A DNA stretch of 26,245 bases from JBFFSQ01 sp041572275 (lineage in GTDB: Bacteria; Pseudomonadota; Gammaproteobacteria; SZUA-229). The translations under genes were made by a program, and so were the position numbers. The notes beneath the pieces were generated by a model. That model saw nothing but the letters and a program-made list of their open reading frames with translations. It searched no databases and had not been told where the DNA came from. Location of the stretch: positions 1 through 26,245 of the forward strand of contig JBFFSQ010000018.1 of the NCBI GenBank assembly GCA_041572275.1. Reading direction: 5' to 3'. Shown one piece after another: positions 16,278-22,980 of this stretch (position 1 is the first letter of the stretch; each line of letters begins with the position of its first letter).

Positions 16278-17906
16278 ATGAGCTATCAGGTTCTCGCGCG
16301 TAAATGGCGCCCTGGCAATTTCACCGAAATGGTGGGTCAGGAGCACGTTTTACGGGCCCTTATTAATGCACTTGACGAGAATCGTCTGCATCATGCCTAT
16401 CTGTTTACCGGTACCCGGGGTGTGGGTAAAACTACGGTTGCCCGTATATTTGCCAAATCACTCAATTGTGAAACCGGGGTAACATCCCAGCCCTGTGGCA
16501 CCTGTGCGGCCTGTCAGGCCATCGCTGAGGGCCGCTTTATTGATCTGATCGAAGTGGATGCAGCTTCACGGACCAAGGTCGAGGATACCCGTGAACTGCT
16601 GGATAATGTTCAATATGCGCCGACCCAGGGGCGTTTTAAAGTGTATCTGATTGACGAGGTACACATGTTGTCAGGGCATAGTTTTAACGCCTTGCTAAAA
16701 ACTCTGGAAGAGCCACCACCCCATGTGAAGTTCCTGTTGGCAACCACAGACCCGCAAAAACTGCCGGTGACCATTCTCTCCCGTTGTCTGCAGTTTAATC
16801 TCAAGCGCATGCCTATGCCGCTGATCGAAGAGCATCTGCAATATATTTTGCAACAGGAACAGGTTGAATTTGAGAACCAGGCTATCCGCTTGCTGGCATA
16901 TGGTGCTGATGGCTCAATGCGTGACGCCCTGAGTTTGCTGGATCAGGCGATTGCCTATGGTGGCGGTAAACTGGATACAGCAGAAGTACAGACCATGTTG
17001 GGTACGGTCTCCCGTGACCGTATTCTGAACATTCTCAAGGCATTAATTAGCAATGACGCCAGTGCAGTGATGACTGAGGTGGCTGCGTTAGCGGAAATGA
17101 CTCCGGACTATCAGAATGCATTGGCTGACCTTCTGGTATTGCTGCATCAGATTGCCCTGGCCCAGCATGCACCGGATGCGATAGATGAGAACTTGATTGA
17201 ACGAGAGACACTGCAACAACTGGCGCAACAACTGGCTGTGGAAGATGTGCAACTGTTCTACCAGGTCGGACTGATCGGGCGCAAGGACCTGCCGTTGGCA
17301 CCGGATGCTCGAACCGGTTTTGAAATGGCGCTGTTGCGTATGCTGGCATTCAAACCGCAGGCTACAGTGATGACGTCCGCGGTGGCGGCACCTGGAGCAA
17401 TGCCCGCTCAGAACCGTCCCGAGGCGGCTGTTGCTCAGCATCAAACAGCATCTGACCCTGGCCTGGACGTTATACCACCATCTTCGGCACCGACGAGTCC
17501 GCCACAACAGGCCTTTAACGGTGACTGGCATGGTCTGGTGGAGGCTGTGAATATCAAAGGTATGGTTAAGCAGCTTGCCGTTAATTGTGTGCTACAGCTA
17601 CATAACGGTAACGATATGAAGTTGGTCCTGAACCATGAATACAGTCAGCTCCTGAACCCCAGCTTGCAGGCTAAATTACAGGATGCGCTGAGTGCATTTT
17701 TGGGCGATAAAATTAAATTAAATATTGTTCTGGGTGAACCGGATACTGAATCTCCGGCCCAGACTCAGGCACGAAATGTGGCTGAAAAGCAGCAACAGGC
17801 GGAGCGGTCTATCGATAATGACCCGACCGTCAGAGCGCTGAAAGAAAATTTTGATGCCGAGGTCGTGCCTAATTCGGTACGCCCGGTCGATTCACTTAAC
17901 GAATAG
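16278..17906 (+). CDS. dnaX: DNA polymerase III tau (gamma/tau) subunit
   Basis: The clamp-loader ATPase subunit, 542 residues. Visible: Walker A GTRGVGKT (45-52), the zinc site C64/C73/C76/C79, Walker B VYLIDEVHM (122-130), sensor 1 LLATTD and the arginine-finger motif SRC (168-170). Residues about 180-360 are domains II-III. A Pro/Ala-rich linker (about 370-415) follows, then a C-terminal domain that would bind DnaB and the polymerase. It is shorter than E. coli tau (643 residues), mostly in the linker and C-terminus. I did not see the A AAA AAG slippery heptamer that makes gamma in E. coli, so a separate gamma form is not evident. GGGA stands before the ATG. Followed 20 bases later by ybaB. 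Confidence 0.97.
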   Translation: MSYQVLARKWRPGNFTEMVGQEHVLRALINALDENRLHHAYLFTGTRGVGKTTVARIFAKSLNCETGVTSQPCGTCAACQAIAEGRFIDLIEVDAASRTKVEDTRELLDNVQYAPTQGRFKVYLIDEVHMLSGHSFNALLKTLEEPPPHVKFLLATTDPQKLPVTILSRCLQFNLKRMPMPLIEEHLQYILQQEQVEFENQAIRLLAYGADGSMRDALSLLDQAIAYGGGKLDTAEVQTMLGTVSRDRILNILKALISNDASAVMTEVAALAEMTPDYQNALADLLVLLHQIALAQHAPDAIDENLIERETLQQLAQQLAVEDVQLFYQVGLIGRKDLPLAPDARTGFEMALLRMLAFKPQATVMTSAVAAPGAMPAQNRPEAAVAQHQTASDPGLDVIPPSSAPTSPPQQAFNGDWHGLVEAVNIKGMVKQLAVNCVLQLHNGNDMKLVLNHEYSQLLNPSLQAKLQDALSAFLGDKIKLNIVLGEPDTESPAQTQARNVAEKQQQAERSIDNDPTVRALKENFDAEVVPNSVRPVDSLNE

Positions 17907-17926
17907 CAGTAACGAGGAGATCCCCC

Positions 17927-18250
17927 ATGAAAGGTGGCATAGGTAACATGATGAAACAGGCGCAGAAGATGCAGGCAGATATGCAGAAGGCGCAGGAAGA
18001 AATTGCAAAAATGGAAGTGGAAGGTCAGTCTGGCGGTGGCATGGTAAAAGTACTGATGAATGGCCGTCATGAAGTGCGTCGCGTGTCTCTGGACGATAGC
18101 CTGATGGGAGACGATAAGGATATGCTCGAAGATCTGCTGGCAGCAGCGGTTAATGATGCAGTGCGTCGTATTGAACAGGAAACCGAATCAAAAATGTCTG
18201 GCGTGACATCAGGTCTAAACCTCCCTGGTGGATTGAAGTTACCATTCTAA
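17927..18250 (+). CDS. ybaB: YbaB/EbfC-family nucleoid-associated DNA-binding protein
   Basis: 107 residues, the usual size for this family. The N-terminal helix begins MKGGIGNMMKQAQKMQADMQ. The central signature is VEGQSGGGMVKVLMNGRHEVRRVSLD (about 41-66 of the protein), followed by an acidic helix (MGDDKDMLEDLLAAAVNDAV) and a Gly/Leu-rich tail. The family forms tweezer-like dimers that bind DNA. It lies between dnaX and recR, its standard place in proteobacteria, with a strong GAGGAG ribosome site before the ATG and three bases between its stop and recR. Confidence 0.96.
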   Translation: MKGGIGNMMKQAQKMQADMQKAQEEIAKMEVEGQSGGGMVKVLMNGRHEVRRVSLDDSLMGDDKDMLEDLLAAAVNDAVRRIEQETESKMSGVTSGLNLPGGLKLPF

Positions 18251-18253
18251 GCC

Positions 18254-18856
18254 ATGAGCCATTCGCCCCTGTTGTTACAACTGATTGAGGCCCTGCGCTG
18301 TTTGCCTGGTGTAGGCCCCAAATCAGCGCAACGTATGGCCTTTCATTTGCTTGAGCGAGACCGAGAAGGTGCCATGAAGTTGTCCCGCATCATGCAGGAA
18401 GCCGTTGAGCACATTGGTCATTGTTCACAATGTCGGACGTTATCTGAAGATGATATTTGCAATCTGTGTCGTGATCCCGGGCGTGAGCAGGGGCTCCTGT
18501 GCATTGTTGAAACGCCGGCTGATGTACTGGCTATCGAACAGGCGACTGACTTTAAAGGTACATACTTTGTGTTAATGGGGCATCTGTCACCGCTGGATGG
18601 TATAGGGCCAGCAGAACTTGGGCTGGATGTTCTGGAGCAGCGACTAAAGACCGATGGGGTAGAAGAAATAATTCTTGCCACCAACCCTACCGTGGAAGGT
18701 GAGGCGACAGCACACTATATTTCCCAGATGGCTGAGGACTACGGCATTGCTGCAACACGACTGGCCCATGGCATCCCTCTTGGTGGTGAGCTTGAGTATA
18801 TCGATGGGGGTACCCTGGCTCATGCTTTTTCTGGTCGCCTTAAAATGGTCAATTAA
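18254..18856 (+). CDS. recR: Recombination protein RecR
   Basis: 200 residues, full length. A helix-hairpin-helix opens the protein (LRCLPGVGPKSAQRMAFHLL, 15-34). The zinc finger has C57, C60, C69 and C72 (HCSQCRTL, CNLC), and the Toprim domain runs from about 80 (LLCIVETPADVLAIEQ) to 175 with ATNPTVEGEATAHY. A Walker-B-like end (GIPLGGELEYIDGGTL) follows. RecR with RecO loads RecA on SSB-coated single-stranded DNA. It is the last gene of dnaX-ybaB-recR; the start 3 bases after ybaB suggests translational coupling. No clear terminator follows. Confidence 0.97.
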   Translation: MSHSPLLLQLIEALRCLPGVGPKSAQRMAFHLLERDREGAMKLSRIMQEAVEHIGHCSQCRTLSEDDICNLCRDPGREQGLLCIVETPADVLAIEQATDFKGTYFVLMGHLSPLDGIGPAELGLDVLEQRLKTDGVEEIILATNPTVEGEATAHYISQMAEDYGIAATRLAHGIPLGGELEYIDGGTLAHAFSGRLKMVN

Positions 18857-18965
18857 GTTCAGATGAGCGAGTTACCCTGTTGTTATGAAAGTACCGACAG
18901 AGCTATGTGGCAAGGTGTTTTTGGCTGAGATAGCCACTGTGATTGCCGACGTCAGTAACCTGAAC

Positions 18966-18974
18966 TGCTATAAT
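18966..18974 (+). promoter_or_regulatory. Extended -10 promoter before the small unknown gene and hinT
   Basis: TGCTATAAT is a perfect -10 hexamer with the TGn extension. A -35-like TTGCCG (18943-18948) is too far away (20 bases), so the extended -10 would carry recognition. Predicted start near 18981, leaving about 34 leader bases before the ATG at 19015. Confidence 0.55.
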
Positions 18975-19014
18975 TAAAATCTACCCATAAATTGTCTAAA
19001 TGAGCCAGTTTTAA

Positions 19015-19386
19015 ATGGATATTGCCCTGTCAGGTCTTGCCGCACCACTTGCGCTACCCGCTTTCGGGCGAGGTCGTAATGCGCGTACTGGGCCTGAACA
19101 GCAAAATAATACAGTTGCTGAAGCAACTAATCGTCAAACTTCCAGCGATGCTGAACGCAGTGGCGGCCGTATTTTGCGTGGCGAGGTTTTATCCTCTCGT
19201 TCTGAGCCCGTAGGTAATACCTATGATAATCAGCGCGAGTTTCTCAAGGGTACGGGATTCAGTCAACCTGAGTTTAGGCGCTTCAGTCTGCCGGCAGCCA
19301 TACAGGCTTTCAGGGAAAATGAGGCCCTGGTTGCGGATCAGAATCAGCCACGACAGGTTTCCGGTATTATTGATGAATATGTCTAA
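19015..19386 (+). CDS. Small uncharacterised protein upstream of hinT
   Basis: 123 residues, function not recognised. No signal peptide in the usual sense and no membrane segment: the first 20 residues are small and hydrophobic (IALSGLAAPLALPAFG). A low-complexity, probably disordered stretch rich in Asn, Gln, Thr, Ser and Arg runs from 20 to 50. A more ordered part follows (RILRGEVLSSRSEPVG; FRRFSLPAAIQAFRENEALV; SGIIDEYV). It appears real because an extended -10 promoter lies 40 bases before it, it fills the gap between recR and hinT without overlap, and it ends 21 bases before hinT on the same strand. The ribosome site is weak. Confidence 0.65.
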   Translation: MDIALSGLAAPLALPAFGRGRNARTGPEQQNNTVAEATNRQTSSDAERSGGRILRGEVLSSRSEPVGNTYDNQREFLKGTGFSQPEFRRFSLPAAIQAFRENEALVADQNQPRQVSGIIDEYV

Positions 19387-19407
19387 AACCAATAAAAAGA
19401 GTACAAA

Positions 19408-19752
19408 ATGAGCGACTGTCTTTTCTGTAAAATTGCTTCTGGTGATATCCCCGGTGATATTGTCTATCAGGATGATGATGTGCTGGCATTCCGTGACTTG
19501 AATCCACAGGCGCCCACTCATATTCTGGTTATTCCTAAAAAACACATTTCAACCATCAATGACATTCAGTCGGAAGATGCCGAGCTGATTGGCAAGATGT
19601 TTCTGTCAGCCAAACAGGTGGCACAGGCTGAAGGTATTGCTGAGCCGGGTTATAGAACGGTTATGAATTGTAATGCAGAGGCTGGGCAGACAGTATTTCA
19701 TATCCATCTGCATCTGGTGGGAGGGCGTCCAATGGGGTGGCCTCCAGGCTGA
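19408..19752 (+). CDS. hinT: HIT-family purine nucleoside phosphoramidase
   Basis: 114 residues, the usual HinT size. The N-terminal zinc-type pair C4/C7 (DCLFCKIASGDIP) precedes the alpha-beta fold. The histidine triad is H98-I-H100-L-H102 in TVFHIHLHLVGGRPMGW, with the C-terminal Trp/Pro tail common in bacterial HinT. It hydrolyses AMP-lysine and adenosine phosphoramidates through a covalent AMP-His intermediate. It is transcribed toward the opposite-strand GGDEF-EAL gene with only 17 bases between the stops, and no terminator hairpin is visible there. Confidence 0.94.
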   Translation: MSDCLFCKIASGDIPGDIVYQDDDVLAFRDLNPQAPTHILVIPKKHISTINDIQSEDAELIGKMFLSAKQVAQAEGIAEPGYRTVMNCNAEAGQTVFHIHLHLVGGRPMGWPPG

Positions 19753-19769
19753 ACTGTTCCAGATGCTGA

Positions 19770-22334
19770 TTAATTTGCAGTTTGGCTTTCAAGTGACAGC
19801 GTAGAATTGAAAATAATCTGGTTCTGGGTATGGGGAATCTGTTTTTTCATCCACCGGCTGAAATCCTGCGCTGACATTGGTTTACTCACATAGAAGCCCT
19901 GGCAAAAATCACAATTGTTTTTCCTGAGCATTGCAAATGTATTCAGGCTTTCAACGCCTTCTGCTATTACTTTCAGTCCCAGATTGTGTCCGAGCTCTAT
20001 TGTTGAGCGAACAATCGTCGCATCGTTTTCGTTCTCTACCATGTCTATGACAAAGGACTTATCAATTTTAATTTCATTCACTGGTAATTGTTTCAGGTAG
20101 GACAGTGATGAAAAGCCTGTGCCAAAATCATCAATAGATAGCCGTACACCCATCTCGTTGAGTTTGTTCAGTACCTCGATGGATCGACCGGGGTTAGCCA
20201 TCATGCCATTTTCTGTAATTTCCAGCGTCAGGTACTGGCTTTCCAGTGTGTGCTTTGTTAAAAAGTGGTTGACCTGTTTGCATAGGGATTTGTACAGCAG
20301 GTTTTGCACCGAGAGGTTGACTGATACATTGATAGAAAAACCATGGTCATGCCAGGTCCGGCAATGATGAATGGCCGTGTCTATGATCCAGTCTGTTAAT
20401 TCATTCACAATGCCCGAGTGTTCGGCAAGTTCGATGATCTTTTCTGGTTGGATAGAGCCAAATTCAGGATGTTCCCAGCGAAGTAACGCTTCGGCTCCAT
20501 TAATTAAGTGACTTTTGGTTTTTAACTGAGGTTGGAAATACAGTTCCAGCTCATTGTTTGTCAGTGCTTTACGTAAATCATTGATAAGTGCAATTCGGTT
20601 GAGGCTGTGCTCGTTTTCTTTGGCATCATAAAAGGCATAATCGATGCGGTTGCGTTTTGCTGTGTACATCGCGATATCTGCGTGCTGTATTAACGTCTGA
20701 GTGTTTGTACCATCATTTGGATAGGAGACAATGCCAATACTGGCACCAATGTGGATGGTGTGATCTTCTATACAGAAGGTTTCAGCGATTGATTGGCTGA
20801 TTTTCTTGGTAATCGTCAGTGCTTGATACCTGTCGGTATCCGGCAGCAGTATGGCAAATTCATCACCACCTAAACGAGCAACCGTATCAATATCGCGTAC
20901 ACATTCAAGTAAACGCTGTCCCACCTGGATTAATAGTAAGTCACCCACCGGGTGCCCAAGGGAATCATTGACGTCTTTAAACAGGTTTAGATCGAGCAGT
21001 AAGAGGGTCAGCGCTTTTTTGTTTCGGTTCGATGACAGGAGATTGTAATCCAGACGGTCATTGAGCATGACGCGGTTGGGTAGTGAGGTGAGATCATCGT
21101 GTAACGCCTGGTGCTCAAGGGCATATTCGCGCCGGTTCACCTGATAATCCATTTCATGAAAGGCTTCGATCAGTGATTGGGTTTCCTGGGATTGTTTACC
21201 GGAGAATTGCGGACCTTCGTGACCAAAGGCTTTTGATTTTAAAGCCAGCGCTACATTGGAGATAGGACGAAACACCAATATTTCCAGGGAGCCGAGGATC
21301 ATAAAGATATAGAACAAAAACAGCATGATGGTAGCAGATAGCAGTAAGACTAGTTTGTCGCTATTGCTATTAAGTAAATTGATCGTTGTACTTTCCTGGG
21401 CCCTGAGTGACTGGTCAATTTTATGGAGTAAGTCAGTAATATTATTGAGCAGGGGGATTACTGATGTTTTCATGAGATGGCTATCTTCGCGCCAGCGGCT
21501 GGAAACATTGATACGCCGTACCTGCTGGAACAGGTCATGCCATTGCTTAGTTGCAACTGACGCATCACGTAGCGAAGGTAGGCCTTCAAAACTTTCTGTT
21601 TCATGTTGATAAAGTGTTTTCAGGCGGGAGAAGTTTTCTTGTATCTGTTGATGAATGGCATCCACAGATTCTGCCTGGGTCACAAGGATTGATTTTGAGA
21701 ACGACGTCAATCGATTGGCCAGATAAATGCGGAGCTGAGAAACCGCTTTCGCCCAGAGCGTATTGGTTTTTAGTATCAGTGGATAGATTTCAGGTGAATG
21801 CGGTGAGAAGTCTCCGTTCTCGATCTCATCGATCATGACACTAATGGCACTGTTAACATCGGTTTGCGGAGTAAACATGTCATTGGCCGATATTGACAGT
21901 GCTGGATATTGGCGGTTGACATCAAGCCGTGTTTCCATCAACAACCGGATGTCCTGCTTTAATTTTTTTAGCGCCGTTTCAAGTGAGCGGTGAGTTTCAT
22001 GTAATTCAGCGATATTGTTATGGTCAATTTTGAGGCTTTCATCGACTGCCTGATCAATAAGGCGGTCAATGTCTTCTGCATGATCCTGTTCTGTCGGGTC
22101 GAGTAGAAATAAGTCGATGGTTCGGTACAGGTTGATGATGTAGTTACGGGTGTTATTTACGGTTTCGAGCTGATGTTCTGTTTTTTGGAGTATGAGAGCG
22201 GCTTGTGAATTGGTGTTCACCACGCCACTGTAGATATAGGCTGCAAAACCAATGACCAGTCCACCGATGAGCAGTGTGAGCTGGATATAGCGTTTTCTTA
22301 GACTGGGTGGTGAAGACTTCTGATGTGCACTCAT
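19770..22334 (-). CDS. Membrane GGDEF-EAL protein with a long helical periplasmic sensor
   Basis: 854 residues. TM1 is at about 17-36 and TM2 at 327-352, bracketing roughly 290 periplasmic residues that read as mostly helical and may be a four-helix-bundle sensor. A short HAMP-like linker follows. The cyclase domain has the intact GGDEF (489-493) preceded at the right distance by an inhibitory I-site RxxD (R480-D483). The phosphodiesterase domain has E615-A-L, NVSVNLS, LTLEITE, SIDDFGTG, EIKIDKSF, VIAEGVES and CQGFYVSKP, so all EAL ligands are present. Both activities could work; which dominates cannot be told. The start ATG at 22334 gives a membrane anchor at the N-terminus. A sigma-70 promoter lies about 70 bases upstream. 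Confidence 0.95.
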   Translation of the reverse strand: MSAHQKSSPPSLRKRYIQLTLLIGGLVIGFAAYIYSGVVNTNSQAALILQKTEHQLETVNNTRNYIINLYRTIDLFLLDPTEQDHAEDIDRLIDQAVDESLKIDHNNIAELHETHRSLETALKKLKQDIRLLMETRLDVNRQYPALSISANDMFTPQTDVNSAISVMIDEIENGDFSPHSPEIYPLILKTNTLWAKAVSQLRIYLANRLTSFSKSILVTQAESVDAIHQQIQENFSRLKTLYQHETESFEGLPSLRDASVATKQWHDLFQQVRRINVSSRWREDSHLMKTSVIPLLNNITDLLHKIDQSLRAQESTTINLLNSNSDKLVLLLSATIMLFLFYIFMILGSLEILVFRPISNVALALKSKAFGHEGPQFSGKQSQETQSLIEAFHEMDYQVNRREYALEHQALHDDLTSLPNRVMLNDRLDYNLLSSNRNKKALTLLLLDLNLFKDVNDSLGHPVGDLLLIQVGQRLLECVRDIDTVARLGGDEFAILLPDTDRYQALTITKKISQSIAETFCIEDHTIHIGASIGIVSYPNDGTNTQTLIQHADIAMYTAKRNRIDYAFYDAKENEHSLNRIALINDLRKALTNNELELYFQPQLKTKSHLINGAEALLRWEHPEFGSIQPEKIIELAEHSGIVNELTDWIIDTAIHHCRTWHDHGFSINVSVNLSVQNLLYKSLCKQVNHFLTKHTLESQYLTLEITENGMMANPGRSIEVLNKLNEMGVRLSIDDFGTGFSSLSYLKQLPVNEIKIDKSFVIDMVENENDATIVRSTIELGHNLGLKVIAEGVESLNTFAMLRKNNCDFCQGFYVSKPMSAQDFSRWMKKQIPHTQNQIIFNSTLSLESQTAN

Positions 22335-22402
22335 ATGGATACCGACGTATAGCAGTGCCTTGCAAAATTTGACAAATGTCTAATCCTTGCTCCCTGGTCC
22401 TT

Positions 22403-22430
22403 ATAATAGCCGTTCTACCTGCTTTTTCAA
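22403..22430 (-). promoter_or_regulatory. Promoter of the GGDEF-EAL gene
   Basis: On the minus strand TTGAAA (22430-22425) and TATTAT (22408-22403) are separated by 16 bases, each 5 of 6 to consensus. Transcription would start near 22396, giving a leader of about 60 bases. Confidence 0.55.
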
Positions 22431-22534
22431 TTAACTCGACGGAGCCAGTCTATTTATCGGACTGTAGCGGCTGGTAGATCGAGGGCTGAATGGATGATGA
22501 TTGGTGGAACTGGGCGTGTCTCGGCGATAATTGC

Positions 22535-22563
22535 TTGCATATTTGTGGCCATATCAGTAATAT
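22535..22563 (+). promoter_or_regulatory. Possible promoter of tRNA-Val
   Basis: TAATAT (22558-22563, 4 of 6) with TTGCAT (22535-22540, 3 of 6) at a 17-base spacing. The start would be near 22570, six bases before the mature tRNA. Moderate match only. Confidence 0.4.
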
Positions 22564-22575
22564 CGCCAGCTCTTC

Positions 22576-22652
22576 AGGCGCGTAGCTCAGTTGGTTAGAG
22601 CACCACCTTGACATGGTGGGGGTCGGTGGTTCGAATCCACTCGCGCCTACCA
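22576..22652 (+). tRNA. tRNA-Val(GAC)
   Basis: 77 bases with CCA encoded. The acceptor stem AGGCGCG (22576-22582) pairs with CGCGCCT (22642-22648); then discriminator A and CCA. The D arm is GCTCAGTTGGTTAGAGC. The anticodon arm is CCACC-TTGACAT-GGTGG with anticodon GAC. The T arm contains GGTTCGAATCC. tRNA-Val before thrS is also the arrangement in pseudomonads. Its last 19 bases are repeated exactly 207 bases downstream. Confidence 0.97.
22634..22652 (+). repeat. Direct repeat copy 1 (tRNA-Val 3' end; att-like)
   Basis: AATCCACTCGCGCCTACCA, the 3' side of the T arm and acceptor stem with CCA. It is identical to the copy at 22841-22859. tRNA 3' ends are classic integration sites for tyrosine recombinases. 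Confidence 0.8.
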
Positions 22653-22840
22653 ATTTTCCTCTTCAGATTTTATTCTTGATAGCAGTAGGGAAGTTGGTTC
22701 GACTAAATTGCCTGGAGCAATTTAGAACATGTTGAGAAAATAGCAATTTATTTTTGCAACATGATCCGTAGGGTGGAGGGCATGCCTACAGGATGTTGGT
22801 AGTAGGGCAACGCAGGAGCAGTTGCCGAGGAGCCCGGAAT
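22653..22840. other. Gene-free, hairpin-rich segment between the tRNA 3'-end copies
   Basis: 188 bases with no plausible gene. It holds several inverted repeats. CTAAATTGC (22703-22711) pairs with GCAATTTAG (22717-22725), and a second GCAATTTA at 22743-22750 could compete for the same arm. CATGTTG (22728-22734) pairs with CAACATG (22757-22763), GTAGG (22768-22772) with CCTAC (22785-22789), and GGCAAC (22806-22811) with GTTGCC (22821-22826). It looks like a miniature or decayed mobile segment, or a structured repeat, and not coding DNA. Confidence 0.55.
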
Positions 22841-22859
22841 AATCCACTCGCGCCTACCA
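22841..22859 (+). repeat. Direct repeat copy 2 (displaced tRNA-Val 3' end; att-like)
   Basis: An exact 19-base copy of the tRNA-Val 3' end including CCA. Flanking bases differ on both sides from copy 1 (ggaat before, cttt after), so identity stops sharply at the ends of the repeat. No 5' half of a tRNA precedes it, so it is not a second tRNA gene. Confidence 0.8.
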
Positions 22860-22870
22860 CTTTGTCCTTA

Positions 22871-22899
22871 TTTAAAGTGGTTTTCCAAGAATTTATACT
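22871..22899 (+). promoter_or_regulatory. Probable thrS promoter
   Basis: TTTAAA (22871-22876, 4 of 6) and TATACT (22894-22899, 5 of 6) with a 17-base spacer. The predicted start near 22906 falls at the first base of the upstream operator hairpin, giving a 75-base leader made almost wholly of the operator. Confidence 0.55.
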
Positions 22900-22907
22900 C
22901 TGTTTAG

Positions 22908-22959
22908 TGATCTTTCGTATGGATCATTAAATAAACAAGTGGCCCCTTGTATCGGCCAC
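22908..22959 (+). promoter_or_regulatory. thrS translational operator with two tRNA-Thr anticodon-like hairpins
   Basis: Hairpin A: TGATCT (22908-22913) with GGATCA (22921-22926), loop TTCGTAT. Hairpin B: GTGGCC (22939-22944) with GGCCAC (22954-22959), one C-C mismatch, loop CTTGTAT. Both 7-base loops carry a Thr anticodon (CGU, UGU) in the tRNA position, after U33 and before A37. A 12-base linker joins them, and AGGAG (22970-22974) follows. In E. coli thrS, ThrRS binds two such domains and blocks the ribosome; the key G there is at -32, as is the G of UGU here. Confidence 0.72.
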
Positions 22960-22980
22960 CACTGAAGCCAGGAGCACAAT

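Noticed and set aside
17340..17906. Programmed frameshift in dnaX giving a gamma form
   Set aside because: I looked for A AAA AAG and similar slippery runs in the linker and C-terminal region and found none.
22369..22407. Plus-strand promoter from TTGACA (22369) and TATAAT (22402)
   Set aside because: Both boxes are perfect but the spacing is 27 bases, too long for one sigma-70 promoter.
22450..22653. Minus-strand frame beginning MVGASGFEPPTP
   Set aside because: This is the reverse strand of the tRNA-Val gene and its leader, a well-known false protein seen opposite tRNA genes.
22841..22859. Second tRNA gene
   Set aside because: Only the 3' end is present; no acceptor 5' strand, D arm or anticodon arm precedes it.
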